The notes beneath the pieces were generated by a model. That model saw only the letters and a program-made list of their open reading frames with translations, searched no databases and was not told where the DNA came from. Source: Cellulosimicrobium cellulans (GTDB lineage: Bacteria; Actinomycetota; Actinomycetes; Actinomycetales; Cellulomonadaceae). From it: a stretch of DNA of 64,000 nucleotides. The position numbers were made by a program, and so were the translations under genes. Below, in pieces: positions 10,098 through 18,444 of this stretch. Within the stretch, counting starts at the first letter, position 1, and every line of letters begins with the position of its first letter. The stretch lies in NCBI RefSeq assembly GCF_007679345.1, contig NZ_VEGH01000006.1:240846-304845 (forward strand), read 5' to 3'.

Positions 10098-11386
10098 GCA
10101 CCGAGAAGTTCGACGCCGTCGACGTCATCGTCGCCAAGCGCGACGGCCACCGCCTGACCGACGCGCAGATCGACTGGGTCATCGACGCGTACACCCGCGG
10201 CGTCGTGGCCGAGGAGCAGATGTCCGCCCTCAACATGGCGATCCTGCTCAACGGCATGGACCGCGCCGAGATCTCCCGGTGGACCGCCGCGATGATCGCC
10301 TCCGGCGAGCGGATGGACTTCTCCGGCCTGCGCCGGCCCACCGCCGACAAGCACTCCACCGGCGGCGTCGGCGACAAGATCACGCTGCCGCTCGCCCCGC
10401 TGGTGGCCGTGTTCGACGTCGCGGTCCCGCAGCTGTCCGGCCGCGGCCTCGGCCACACCGGCGGCACCCTCGACAAGCTCGAGTCCATCCCGGGCTGGCG
10501 CGCGGCGCTGTCGAACGACGAGATGATGGCGCAGCTCGACGGCCCGGGCGCAGTGATCTGCCAGGCCGGCTCGGGCCTCGCGCCCGCCGACCGCAAGCTC
10601 TACGCGCTGCGCGACGTCACCGGCACCGTCGAGGCGATCCCGCTCATCGCGTCGTCGATCATGAGCAAGAAGATCGCGGAGGGCACCGGCGCGCTGGTGC
10701 TGGACGTCAAGGTCGGCTCCGGCGCGTTCATGAAGGACCTGGACCGCGCCCGCGAGCTCGCGCGCACCATGGTCGACCTGGGCACCGACGCCGGCGTGAA
10801 CACCGTCGCGCTGCTCACCGACATGTCGACGCCGCTCGGCCTCACGGCGGGCAACGCGCTCGAGGTCCGGGAGTCGCTCGAGGTGCTCGCCGGCGGCGGG
10901 CCGTCCGACGTCGTCGAGCTCACGGTGGCGCTGGCCGAGGAGATGCTGGCCGCCGCCGGGCGCCCGGGCCTCGACGTGCGGGCCGCTCTGACGGACGGCC
11001 GCGCGATGGACGTGTGGCGCCGGATGATCGAGGCGCAGGGCGGCGACGCCGACGCCACGCTCCCGGTCGCGCGGCACACCGAGCAGGTCCTCGCGCCGGC
11101 CGACGGCGTGCTGACCCGGCTCGACGCGTACGCCGTGGGCATCGCGGCGTGGCGGCTGGGCGCCGGCCGCGCGCGCAAGGAGGACCCGGTGCAGGCCGGC
11201 GCGGGCGTCGAGCTGCACGCCAAGCCGGGCGACGCCGTGCGGGCGGGCCAGCCGCTGCTGACCCTGCACACGGACACCCCGGAGCGGTTCGAGCGCGCGA
11301 AGGAGGCCCTGGAGGGCGGCTTCGACGTGGCCGCCGAGGCGCCGGCGGCGACCCCGCTGATCCTGGACCGCATCGCGGCGTCCTGA
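10094..11386 (+). CDS. deoA: Thymidine phosphorylase
   Basis: The 430-residue protein phosphorolyses thymidine or deoxyuridine to the base plus 2-deoxyribose-1-phosphate. The glycine-rich phosphate loop KHSTGGVGDK is at about residue 83, and GRGLGHTGGTLDKLESIPG is the long family signature. The C-terminal domain resembles a barrel-sandwich hybrid, as in E. coli DeoA. It overlaps cdd by 4 nt, so the two are coupled. Deoxyribose-1-phosphate from this step can pass through a phosphopentomutase to DeoC encoded 3 kb away. A perfect 12-bp hairpin ends the operon. Confidence 0.95.
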   Translation: MSTEKFDAVDVIVAKRDGHRLTDAQIDWVIDAYTRGVVAEEQMSALNMAILLNGMDRAEISRWTAAMIASGERMDFSGLRRPTADKHSTGGVGDKITLPLAPLVAVFDVAVPQLSGRGLGHTGGTLDKLESIPGWRAALSNDEMMAQLDGPGAVICQAGSGLAPADRKLYALRDVTGTVEAIPLIASSIMSKKIAEGTGALVLDVKVGSGAFMKDLDRARELARTMVDLGTDAGVNTVALLTDMSTPLGLTAGNALEVRESLEVLAGGGPSDVVELTVALAEEMLAAAGRPGLDVRAALTDGRAMDVWRRMIEAQGGDADATLPVARHTEQVLAPADGVLTRLDAYAVGIAAWRLGAGRARKEDPVQAGAGVELHAKPGDAVRAGQPLLTLHTDTPERFERAKEALEGGFDVAAEAPAATPLILDRIAAS

Positions 11387-11398
11387 CGGCGGTGACGG

Positions 11399-11426
11399 GG
11401 CCCCGCAGCGCACGCGCTGCGGGGCC
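11399..11426 (+). terminator. Terminator of cdd-deoA
   Basis: GGCCCCGCAGCG, CACG loop and CGCTGCGGGGCC form a perfect 12-bp stem 13 nt after the deoA stop. Confidence 0.75.
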
Positions 11427-11477
11427 TCGTCGCGTCCGCCCGCGCCGCAGCGGGACCGCGCTCGTGCGCGGCCCCCT

Positions 11478-11547
11478 CTCGCCGAGTCTGCACCTCCGGG
11501 CTTTGGCGGGCGGCGCGGTCGGAGGCGAACAATGGAGACTCGGCGAG
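11478..11547. repeat. 12-bp inverted repeat spanning the start region of the next gene
   Basis: CTCGCCGAGTCT at 11478-11489 recurs perfectly inverted as AGACTCGGCGAG at 11536-11547. The right arm covers codons 2-6 of the gene at 11532, and the ribosome binding site and ATG lie in the 46-nt loop. The arms resemble the outer ends of the ~65-bp repeat family at 12581 and 36020. Confidence 0.6.
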
Positions 11548-12551
11548 CGAGGGGAGCGGGCGTGGGCGCGCGTGCGGGGTGGCGCAGGGGGCAGCTGGTG
11601 ACGGTGCTGCGGGCGGTGCGCGGGCGGGTGGTGCCGCCGGCGCCGGCGGACGGCGTGGGTGGCGTGGGCGGCTCTGCCGGGGAGCCGGCGCGGTCGCGCG
11701 TCGACGGGGTCGCCCTCGCCGCGGCCGGCGCGCGGGCCGCGCTGCCCGACGGCGCGCTCGACGGCCTCGACGCCCGGCGGCGCGGGCAGGTGCTCGCCCC
11801 GCTCGACGTCCCCGCCGGCCGGACCGTCCGGTGGGGCACCGCCGCCGCGCGGCAGGTCGACGGCACCACCTGCGGCGCGGCCGTGCTCGGCCTGCTCGCG
11901 GCGTCGGGCGACCCGCGGCTCGCCCTGTGGCTGGTCTCCGGGCGGCTGCCCGACGGCCCGCGCCCGCCCGAGCTCGTCGGCCTCGACCTGCCCGAACCTG
12001 CCGACCCGCACCACCCCGACGCCCCGACGTGGTTCCGCACCCCCGGCGGCCGGGTCGTGCACGCGTCCGCGACCGGCGAGGAGGCCGCCGCGGCACGCTG
12101 GGGCCTGCTGCAGGCGGCCCTGCACCGGCGCAGCACCGCCCGGGCGGTCGCCGGGGTGCTGCCCTGGCCGCGGTCGCTCGGCACGCCGCCGTGGGCCGCC
12201 GCGCGGCTGGCCCGGTTCCCGGGGGTCCGGTACCGGTCGGTGCTGGTCGACGACACCCGGACCGCCGAGGTCGAGGACCTGCTGGCGCGCGTGGACGCCG
12301 CCCTCGACCGGGGCGTGCCCGTGCCGCTGTACTCCGGGGGCGACCTGTCCGGCGGCGTCGCGGCGGCCGTGCCGCGGCACGTGGTCCTCGCGGTCGGGCG
12401 GGCGGGCGACGGGTACCGCGTGTACGAGCCCGGCGCCGGTGCGGTGCTGCCGCTGCCGCGCGCGGCTCTCCGGTCGCCGTCCGGCCCGGTCCCCGCGCTC
12501 GGGCACTGGCCGCACCTGGCCTGGGCGCTCCTCCCGACCCCGACCCGCTGA
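11532..12551 (+). CDS. Unknown protein, possible C39-like (papain-fold) peptidase
   Basis: I do not recognise this 339-residue protein as a named family. The segment RQVDGTTCGAAVLGLLA has the Gln-x6-Cys-Gly spacing of C39/papain-like cysteine peptidases. A histidine in AVPRHVVLAVGR and an acidic residue in YRVYEPGAG follow in the order Cys-His-acid expected for that fold, though Glu would replace the usual Asp/Asn. There is no signal peptide or membrane helix. The middle region is Arg/Ala/Pro-rich. ATG 11532 follows GGAGG (11521-11525) by 6 nt. It stands alone between two nucleoside-salvage operons, which gives no functional hint. The peptidase call is inference only. Confidence 0.6.
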   Translation: METRRARGAGVGARAGWRRGQLVTVLRAVRGRVVPPAPADGVGGVGGSAGEPARSRVDGVALAAAGARAALPDGALDGLDARRRGQVLAPLDVPAGRTVRWGTAAARQVDGTTCGAAVLGLLAASGDPRLALWLVSGRLPDGPRPPELVGLDLPEPADPHHPDAPTWFRTPGGRVVHASATGEEAAAARWGLLQAALHRRSTARAVAGVLPWPRSLGTPPWAAARLARFPGVRYRSVLVDDTRTAEVEDLLARVDAALDRGVPVPLYSGGDLSGGVAAAVPRHVVLAVGRAGDGYRVYEPGAGAVLPLPRAALRSPSGPVPALGHWPHLAWALLPTPTR

Positions 12552-12580
12552 CGCCCCCCTCTCCGCACCCCGTACCTCGA

Positions 12581-12646
12581 CGCCGAACCTGCACGAGCTG
12601 CGGGGTTCGCGGGCCCGGAACCCCGCCGGTTCTGCGATCTCGGCGG
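12581..12646. repeat. Intergenic palindromic repeat, ~65 bp, copy 1
   Basis: An inner perfect stem GCGGGGTTC / GAACCCCGC (12600-12608 and 12618-12626) is flanked by outer ends CGCCGA (12581) and TCGGCG (ending 12644). The same architecture and much of the sequence recur at 36020-36084. It lies after the stop codon of the preceding gene and could act as a terminator. Confidence 0.6.
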
Positions 12647-12762
12647 GTCTCGGAGGCCGCAGCGGGGGGAGGGAGGGCTGCGGAAGGCCGCCCCGGCTTG
12701 GCGGGGTGGCGCCGTCCGGGACACGATGGAGTCGTACCCCGCTGTCGACGACAGGAGTGGAC

Positions 12763-12984
12763 ATGAGCACCGTTCCCGGCGACCGGACCTGGCGCGACGC
12801 CGGGCTCGTGGAGCCCGCGCTGACCGACCTGCCCGAGGTCCAGCCCGACGACGACACCGACGCCCGCGACGGCGCCTACCAGCCCGACGAGCCGCGGCCC
12901 GACCTGGCCGGCGAGGCCGACCCGGGCGACGTCGCCGAGCAGAAGACACCCGTCCCCGAGGACGAGCGCGACGACTACCCCTGA
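12763..12984 (+). CDS. Small acidic protein of unknown function
   Basis: The 73-residue product is strongly acidic and Pro-rich, with no hydrophobic core, so it is probably disordered or folds only with a partner. Segments [15 protein letters not shown] and [18 protein letters not shown] give its character. ATG 12763 follows AGGAG (12753-12757) by 5 nt, and codon use matches neighbouring genes. It lies between a palindromic repeat and the add promoter as a single-gene unit. I believe similar short acidic proteins occur in other actinobacteria, but I cannot name a family. Confidence 0.7.
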   Translation: MSTVPGDRTWRDAGLVEPALTDLPEVQPDDDTDARDGAYQPDEPRPDLAGEADPGDVAEQKTPVPEDERDDYP

Positions 12985-13022
12985 GCGCACCGCGGACCGC
13001 GCCGCACGCCGCGCAGGACCAC

Positions 13023-13063
13023 CCGGGCGCCCGGTTCCCCGATGCGGGGTTCCGGGCGCCCGG
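13023..13063 (+). terminator. Hairpin upstream of add
   Basis: Two 18-nt arms, each containing GGGCGCCC, pair with two mismatches around a 5-nt loop. The hairpin ends 4 nt before the add -10 box, so it may end the upstream transcript and insulate the add promoter. Confidence 0.55.
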
Positions 13064-13067
13064 CCAC

Positions 13068-13073
13068 TACGGT
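13068..13073 (+). promoter_or_regulatory. Leaderless -10 box of add
   Basis: TACGGT, 7 nt, then ATG 13081. No ribosome binding site is present. Confidence 0.6.
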
Positions 13074-13080
13074 GGGGCGC

Positions 13081-14172
13081 ATGACCGTGACCTTCGAGCA
13101 GATCGTCGCGCTGCCGAAGGTCCTGCTGCACGACCACCTCGACGGAGGCGTGCGCCCGCGGACCGTCGTCGAGCTCGCCGAGAAGGCGGGCCACACGCTC
13201 CCGACGACCGACCCGGAGGCGCTGGCCGCCTGGTTCCGGGACGCCGCCGACAGCGGCAGCCTCGAGGCGTACATCGCGACGTTCAGCCACACCCTCGCCG
13301 TCATGCAGCGACCCGAGGCGCTGCGCCGGGTCGCCCGCGAGGCGGTGCTGGACCTGGCCGCGGACGGCGTCGTCTACGCCGAGGAGCGGTTCGCCCCGGA
13401 GCTGCACCAGGCCGGCGGGCTGTCGCTCCAGCAGGCCGTCGACGCCGTGCTGGAGGGGCTCGCCGAGGGCGAGGCCGAGGCCGCCGCCGAGGGCCGGCCC
13501 ATCCGCGCCCGGCTGCTGCTGTGCGCCATGCGCCAGTCCGACCGCGCCGACGAGATCGCCGCCCTGGCGCTCGCCAACCGGGACCGCGGCGTCGTCGGCT
13601 TCGACATCGCCGGGCCCGAGGCCGGCTTCCCGGCGAGCGCCCTGGGCGCCGCCTTCGCGCAGCTGCGCACCGCCCGGTTCCCGGTCACCGTGCACGCCGG
13701 CGAGGCCGCGGGCCGCGACTCGATGGACGAGGCGGTCGACGTGGGCGCCCTGCGCCTGGGGCACGGCGTGCGGCTGGTCGACGACATCAAGCACGACGAC
13801 GACGGCGCGCTCGTGCTCGGCCGCCTTGCGCACTGGGTCCGCGACCGAGGCATCGCCCTCGAGGTGTGCCCGACGTCGAACCTGCAGACCGGCGCCGCCA
13901 CCTCGATCGCCGAGCACCCCGTCACGACCCTGCTGCGGCTCGGGTTCGCCGTCACCGTGAACACCGACAACCGCCTCCAGTCCCGCACCGGCCTCAGCCG
14001 CGAGCTGCACCTGCTCGTCACCGAGGCGGGCTGGACCCTCGACGACGTGCGGACGGTCACCCTGACCGCCGCCCGCCACGCGTTCGTGCACGCCGACGAG
14101 CGCCAGGACCTCATCGACCGGGTCATCGTCCCCGGTCACGCACCGACCGGAACAGGAAGGCACCGCGCATGA
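13081..14172 (+). CDS. add: Adenosine deaminase
   Basis: The 363-residue enzyme deaminates adenosine and deoxyadenosine to inosine and deoxyinosine. The first zinc ligands are His17 and His19 in [21 protein letters not shown] supplies the next histidine and the catalytic glutamate, and VNTDNRLQS contains the metal-binding aspartate. All catalytic motifs are intact. ATG 13081 is set by the -10 box 7 nt upstream. The gene overlaps deoC by 4 nt. Inosine produced here is the substrate of the purine nucleoside phosphorylase encoded at 17415-18245, so purine and pyrimidine salvage meet in this locus. Confidence 0.95.
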   Translation: MTVTFEQIVALPKVLLHDHLDGGVRPRTVVELAEKAGHTLPTTDPEALAAWFRDAADSGSLEAYIATFSHTLAVMQRPEALRRVAREAVLDLAADGVVYAEERFAPELHQAGGLSLQQAVDAVLEGLAEGEAEAAAEGRPIRARLLLCAMRQSDRADEIAALALANRDRGVVGFDIAGPEAGFPASALGAAFAQLRTARFPVTVHAGEAAGRDSMDEAVDVGALRLGHGVRLVDDIKHDDDGALVLGRLAHWVRDRGIALEVCPTSNLQTGAATSIAEHPVTTLLRLGFAVTVNTDNRLQSRTGLSRELHLLVTEAGWTLDDVRTVTLTAARHAFVHADERQDLIDRVIVPGHAPTGTGRHRA

Positions 14173-14843
14173 CCCAGTCCCTCGACGCCGCCGCGCTGGC
14201 GCAGTTCGTCGACCACACGCTGCTCAAGCCCGAGGCGACCCGCGCGGACGTCGAGGCGCTCGTCGCGGAGGGCGCCTCGCTCGGCGTGTACTCCGTGTGC
14301 GTCTCGCCGTCGTTCCTGCCGCTGGACGCGCAGGGCCTCAAGGTCGCCACCGTGTGCGGCTTCCCGTCCGGCAAGCACCACAGCGACGTCAAGGCCACCG
14401 AGGCCGCCCGCTCCGTCGCCGACGGCGCGGACGAGGTGGACATGGTGATCGACGTCGGCGCCGCCAAGGAGGGCCGGTTCGCCGACGTGCAGGCCGACAT
14501 CGCCGCCGTGCGCGCCGCCACCCCGCCGCCCGTCGTGCTCAAGGTCATCATCGAGTCGGCGGCGCTGACCGACCACGAGATCGTCGAGGTCTGCCGGGCC
14601 GCCGAGGCCGCGGGCGCCGACTTCGTGAAGACCTCGACCGGCTTCCACCCCGCCGGCGGAGCCTCCGTGCACGCCGTCGAGATCATGAACGCCACCGTCG
14701 GCGGCCGCCTCGGCATCAAGGCCTCGGGCGGCATCCGCACCACGGCCGACGCGCTGGCGATGATCGAGGCCGGCGCGACCCGGCTCGGCCTGTCCGGCAC
14801 CGCTGCGGTGCTCGGCGGCTTCGAGGCGGACGGCGGGTACTGA
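14169..14843 (+). CDS. deoC: Deoxyribose-phosphate aldolase
   Basis: The 224-residue class I aldolase splits 2-deoxyribose-5-phosphate into acetaldehyde and glyceraldehyde-3-phosphate. The Schiff-base lysine is Lys154 in [13 protein letters not shown]; Lys184 (GIKASGGIR) and Asp91 (EVDMVIDVG) complete the catalytic set. ATG 14169 overlaps the add stop in ATGA, and AGGAAGG lies upstream. It drains the deoxyribose arm of nucleoside catabolism; acetaldehyde formed here could be used by enzymes such as AdhE, encoded far away in this window. A long hairpin follows. Confidence 0.95.
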   Translation: MTQSLDAAALAQFVDHTLLKPEATRADVEALVAEGASLGVYSVCVSPSFLPLDAQGLKVATVCGFPSGKHHSDVKATEAARSVADGADEVDMVIDVGAAKEGRFADVQADIAAVRAATPPPVVLKVIIESAALTDHEIVEVCRAAEAAGADFVKTSTGFHPAGGASVHAVEIMNATVGGRLGIKASGGIRTTADALAMIEAGATRLGLSGTAAVLGGFEADGGY

Positions 14844-14867
14844 GCCCCGGCGCGCACGCGCACGCAC

Positions 14868-14910
14868 GACGACGGCCCGTCACCCCGGCAGCGGGGGACG
14901 GGCCGTCGTC
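14868..14910 (+). terminator. Terminator of add-deoC
   Basis: GACGACGGCCCGTC and GACGGGCCGTCGTC form a perfect 14-bp stem, extended inwards by CCCC/GGGG pairs. It also lies downstream of the convergent gene at 14940 and may serve both. Confidence 0.75.
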
Positions 14911-14939
14911 GCGTCCGGGGCCGGCGCGGGTGCGTGCGG

Positions 14940-15290
14940 TCAGGGTGCCGCGGCCTCGCGCGCCGCCCACCCCGCGGCGACCACCGCGAGGGGCAGCAGC
15001 CACGCCGCGCGCGGCCACCGGCGGCCGAGCAGGACCGCGAGTCCCGCCGCCCCGGCCGCCGCGGCCAGCAGCGCGCCGGTGAGGCGCAGCCCGTGCACCC
15101 GTGCGCCGCCGACCGAGCACCACCAGGGCACCGGGAGCACGGCCGGGCACATCAGGTCCGGCGGCAGTCCCAGCACCACCGGCCACAGCGCCGCGACGCC
15201 CGCCCCGGCGACGAGGGCGATCGCGAGCAGCGGGCCCGCGACCGCGCGCGAGGCGGCGGTCCGAGGCGCGGCGGGGGTCACGCTGTCCAC
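14940..15290 (-). CDS. Small integral membrane protein, unknown
   Basis: This 116-residue protein has about four hydrophobic segments (roughly 16-40, 66-86 and 90-110, with a shorter one between). Two cysteines are exposed in PDLMCPAVLPVPWWCSVGG. I recognise no family. GTG 15290 lies 6 nt after TACGGT on the same strand, a leaderless arrangement also used by neighbours. It sits between deoC (convergent) and the phosphosugar mutase terminator. The hydrophobic profile and the promoter make it a real gene, but nothing points to a function. Confidence 0.65.
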   Translation of the reverse strand: MDSVTPAAPRTAASRAVAGPLLAIALVAGAGVAALWPVVLGLPPDLMCPAVLPVPWWCSVGGARVHGLRLTGALLAAAAGAAGLAVLLGRRWPRAAWLLPLAVVAAGWAAREAAAP

Positions 15291-15349
15291 ACCGGCACCG
15301 TAGCGGGGCGGTCCGGTGCGGCGGGCGCTGTGCGCACCGACGACGACGA

Positions 15350-15372
15350 CCCGCCCCCGATCGGGGGACGGG
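15350..15372 (-). terminator. Terminator of the phosphosugar mutase gene
   Basis: The palindrome CCCCCGATCGGGGG is extended by CCCG/CGGG with one bulge. It lies about 35 nt downstream of the mutase stop on the reverse strand. Confidence 0.6.
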
Positions 15373-15407
15373 CCGCCGCCTCGTCTCGCCGCCGCCGGGG
15401 CGGCGCC

Positions 15408-17303
15408 TCAGAGCCCCAGCGCCGCCGCCACGTCCGCGCGCACCGCGCCGAGCCGCGCACGCGCGGCCACCCGCGCCTCGCCGACCGACGCCACCGAGGC
15501 GTGCTCCTCGACCGGCACGACGACCTCGAGGTAGCACTTCACCTTCGGCTCGGTGCCGGAGGGCCGGACGATGACCCGCGTGTCGTCCTGGGTGAGCAGC
15601 CGGATGCCGTCGGTCGGCGGCAGGCCCTCGCGGTCGGCGTCCGAGCCCGCTGCCAGGTCGAAGACCGCCATGACCGGGGAGCCCGCGAGCATCACGGGCG
15701 GGTGCTCGCGCAGCCGCTGCATGGTCTCCGGGATCTGCGACAGGTCGGTGAACCGGGCCGACAGCTGGTCGGTCAGGTGCAGGCCGTGCCGCCGCGCCAG
15801 GTCGTCCAGCACGTCCACCGGGGCGCGGCCCTCGGCCTTGAGACGGGCGGCCAGGCCGGCGAGGGTCAGGGCGGCGGAGATGCCGTCCTTGTCCCGGACG
15901 TGGGCGGGGTCGACGCAGTAGCCGAGCGCCTCCTCGTAGCCGTAGACGAGGCCCTCGACGCGGGAGATCCACTTGAACCCCGTGAGCGTCTGGGCGTGCC
16001 GGAGGCCGGCGTGCGCGGCGATCCGGCCGAGCAGCCGGGACGACACGATGGAGTTGGCGAGCACGGGGGCGTCGTCCGCCACCGGCGCGCCCGCTGTGCC
16101 GAGCCGGGAAGCCGTGACGCTGCCGAGCAGCGCGCCGGTCTCGTCGCCGTGCAGCATCCGCCACCCGTCGGACCCCGCGGCTCCGGGGCTCATGTGCGTC
16201 CGCGCCCGCGGGTCGACGACGGCGGCGCCGCACCGGTCGGCGTCGGGGTCGAGGGCGATGACCAGGTCGGCCTGCACCTCCGCGGCGAGCGCGACGGCGA
16301 GGTCGATCGCGCCGGGCTCCTCGGGGTTCGGGAACGCGACGGTCGGGAAGTCGGGGTCGGGCTCGGCCTGCAGGTCCACGACGTGCACGTCGGTGAAGCC
16401 CGCCTCGGCGAGCACCCGCCGGGCGGTGCCGCCGCCGACGCCGTGCATCGGGGTGAGCACGACGCGCAGCGCGGCGTGGCGGGCGCGGGCCTCGTCGGAC
16501 AGGTCGGCCAGGCCGAGGACCTCGGCGACGTAGGCGTCGACGATCTCGGGGCCGATCGTGGACCAGCCGTCGGCCGCGCGCGGCACCGCGGCGACCGAGG
16601 GGACCCGGCCGATCTCCGCGGCGATCGCGCCGTCCATCGGCGGGACGATCTGGGCGCCCTGGCCGGAGTCGGTGACGACGCGGCCGCCGAGGTAGACCTT
16701 GTAGCCGTTGTCCTGCGGCGGGTTGTGGCTCGCGGTGACCATGACGCCCGCGTCGGCGCCGAGGTGCCGGACGGCGAACGCCAGGACGGGCGTCGGCAGG
16801 TACGGCGGCAGCATGACGACCTCGATGCCGACGGCGGTCAGCACCGCGGCGGTGTCGCGTGCGAAGTCGACGGAGCCGTGCCGCGCGTCGTGGCCCACGA
16901 CCACGCGGGGAGCCGGGGAGACGCCCTCGAGCTCGCCGAGCAGGTACGCGCCCAGGCCGGACGCCGCGCGGATCACGACCGCGCGGTTCATCCGGTGGGG
17001 GCCGCCCTCGACCGCACCGCGCAGGCCGGCGGTGCCGAACTGCAGCAGGCCCTGGAACCGGTCGGCCAGGTCCTCGCGCGCCTCGCGCACGTCGGTCGCC
17101 GCCTGCTGCTCCTCGGGCGACGCGCCGCCGGGCACCGACGGCTCGCCGGCCTCGGCGCGGTCGAGCAGCGCGGTCAGCTCGGCCGCGGTGCGCGGGTCGG
17201 GGTCGTCCGCGATCCACTCGCGGACCCGGCCGGCCAGGTCCGCCCAGCGGCCGCCCGGCCCCTGCTCGGTCACGGCCGGGTGGTCCTCGGTGCGCTCGCT
17301 CAT
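15408..17303 (-). CDS. Phosphohexomutase/phosphopentomutase (PGM2-type)
   Basis: The 631-residue alpha-D-phosphohexomutase has the active-site serine loop VTASHNPPQDNGYKVY, the metal loop DPDADRCG and the phosphate-binding RPSGTEPKVKCYLE near the C-terminus. An N-terminal GTAGLRG motif marks the PGM2-like branch, whose animal members act as phosphopentomutases. No deoB-type phosphopentomutase is visible here, and the gene follows deoD, so I infer it interconverts ribose or deoxyribose 1- and 5-phosphates, linking DeoA/PNP to DeoC. The homologue in M. tuberculosis is called pmmB and also neighbours deoD. GGGGAGGA lies 10 nt before ATG 17303. The protein is somewhat longer than usual because of an acidic N-terminal region. 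Confidence 0.88.
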   Translation of the reverse strand: MSERTEDHPAVTEQGPGGRWADLAGRVREWIADDPDPRTAAELTALLDRAEAGEPSVPGGASPEEQQAATDVREAREDLADRFQGLLQFGTAGLRGAVEGGPHRMNRAVVIRAASGLGAYLLGELEGVSPAPRVVVGHDARHGSVDFARDTAAVLTAVGIEVVMLPPYLPTPVLAFAVRHLGADAGVMVTASHNPPQDNGYKVYLGGRVVTDSGQGAQIVPPMDGAIAAEIGRVPSVAAVPRAADGWSTIGPEIVDAYVAEVLGLADLSDEARARHAALRVVLTPMHGVGGGTARRVLAEAGFTDVHVVDLQAEPDPDFPTVAFPNPEEPGAIDLAVALAAEVQADLVIALDPDADRCGAAVVDPRARTHMSPGAAGSDGWRMLHGDETGALLGSVTASRLGTAGAPVADDAPVLANSIVSSRLLGRIAAHAGLRHAQTLTGFKWISRVEGLVYGYEEALGYCVDPAHVRDKDGISAALTLAGLAARLKAEGRAPVDVLDDLARRHGLHLTDQLSARFTDLSQIPETMQRLREHPPVMLAGSPVMAVFDLAAGSDADREGLPPTDGIRLLTQDDTRVIVRPSGTEPKVKCYLEVVVPVEEHASVASVGEARVAARARLGAVRADVAAALGL

Positions 17304-17376
17304 CGACTGCCGTCCTCCCCGGGGCGCCCCGCCCCGACCCTCGTCCTGCGCGGCGCGGACGCGCCGTGGTGCGTAC

Positions 17377-17410
17377 CGCGCCGCCGCGGCGTCCGGGCCG
17401 CGGCGGCGCG
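17377..17410 (-). terminator. Hairpin between deoD and the mutase gene
   Basis: CGCGCCGCCGCGG, 8-nt loop, CCGCGGCGGCGCG: a perfect 13-bp stem immediately after the deoD stop. Confidence 0.65.
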
Positions 17411-17414
17411 CCTG

Positions 17415-18245
17415 TCAGATGCGGCCGACGATGTCCGCCAGCAGGCGGCTGATCCGCGGGCCGGCGGCGGCGCCGGCCTCCAGGACCTCCGCGTGGGACA
17501 GCGGCTCGTCGCCGACGCCCGCCGCCAGGTTGGTGACCAGCGAGATGCCGAGCACCTCCATGCCGACGTGCCGCGCGGCGATGGCCTCGATGGTGGTGGA
17601 CATGCCGACCAGGTCGCCGCCCATGATGCCGGCCATCTTCACCTCGGCCGGGGTCTCGTAGTGCGGGCCGCGGAACTGCACGTACACGCCCTCGTCCAGC
17701 GACGGGTCGACCTGGCGGGCCACGTCGCGCAGCCGGCCGGCGTACAGGTCCGTCAGGTCGACGAACGTCGCCCCCTCCAGCGGGGACACGGTCGTCAGGT
17801 TGATGTGGTCGCGGATGAGCACCGGGGTGCCGGGGCCCCACGCCGGGTTCAGGCCGCCGCAGCCGTTGGTGAGCACGACGGTCGAGCAGCCGGCGGCCGC
17901 GGCGGTGCGGACGCCGTGCACGACGCGGCGCACGCCCTTGCCCTCGTACAGGTGGGTGCGCGAGCCGAGCACGAGCGCGTGCTTGCCGGTGGCCGCGATC
18001 CGCACGGAGCGGATGGTGCCCACGTGGCCGACGACGGCCGGCGCGGCGAAGCCCGGGACGTCGGGGGCGGCGATCTCGGCGACGGTCTCGCCCAGCAGGT
18101 CGGCCGCGCCGCCCCAGCCGGAGCCCAGCACCAGGGCGACGTCGTGCTTCTCGACCCCGGTCGCCTCCGCGAGGTACGCGGCGGCGTCGGCCGCGACGGC
18201 CAGCGGGTCGGTGGTCGGGTCGTCGAGACGGGCGTCGTCGGCCAT
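17415..18245 (-). CDS. deoD: Purine nucleoside phosphorylase (trimeric type)
   Basis: The 276-residue enzyme cleaves inosine, guanosine and deoxy forms to the base plus (deoxy)ribose-1-phosphate. Family motifs are GSGWGGAADLLG (phosphate loop), RTHLYEGKGV, VLTNGCGGLNP, GPHYETPAE and VGMSTTIEAIAARH. The Asn in SLVTNLAAG is the residue that selects 6-oxopurines in trimeric PNPs. ATG 18245 follows AGGAG by 8 nt; the open frame continues upstream without support. It is divergent from lpdA and first in a deoD-mutase pair, separated by a hairpin. The alternative symbol punA is used for the same family. Confidence 0.93.
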   Translation of the reverse strand: MADDARLDDPTTDPLAVAADAAAYLAEATGVEKHDVALVLGSGWGGAADLLGETVAEIAAPDVPGFAAPAVVGHVGTIRSVRIAATGKHALVLGSRTHLYEGKGVRRVVHGVRTAAAAGCSTVVLTNGCGGLNPAWGPGTPVLIRDHINLTTVSPLEGATFVDLTDLYAGRLRDVARQVDPSLDEGVYVQFRGPHYETPAEVKMAGIMGGDLVGMSTTIEAIAARHVGMEVLGISLVTNLAAGVGDEPLSHAEVLEAGAAAGPRISRLLADIVGRI

Positions 18246-18444
18246 GCGGGTGCTCCTCGCGGTGCGTGCGGCGGTGTCGGTGCGGGTCGGTGCAGGTGGC
18301 GACCCGGCGCGCGGGACACGTGCGGTCGCAACGGTCGAGCGTACCGGCCGTGCCCGCCCCGCAGGACCCCGGAAGGTCCCGCACCGCGCGCGGGCGGGGC
18401 GTGGCGCGAGGTGCGCAGCGGCGCGGGTCCGGGAAGATGGACGC

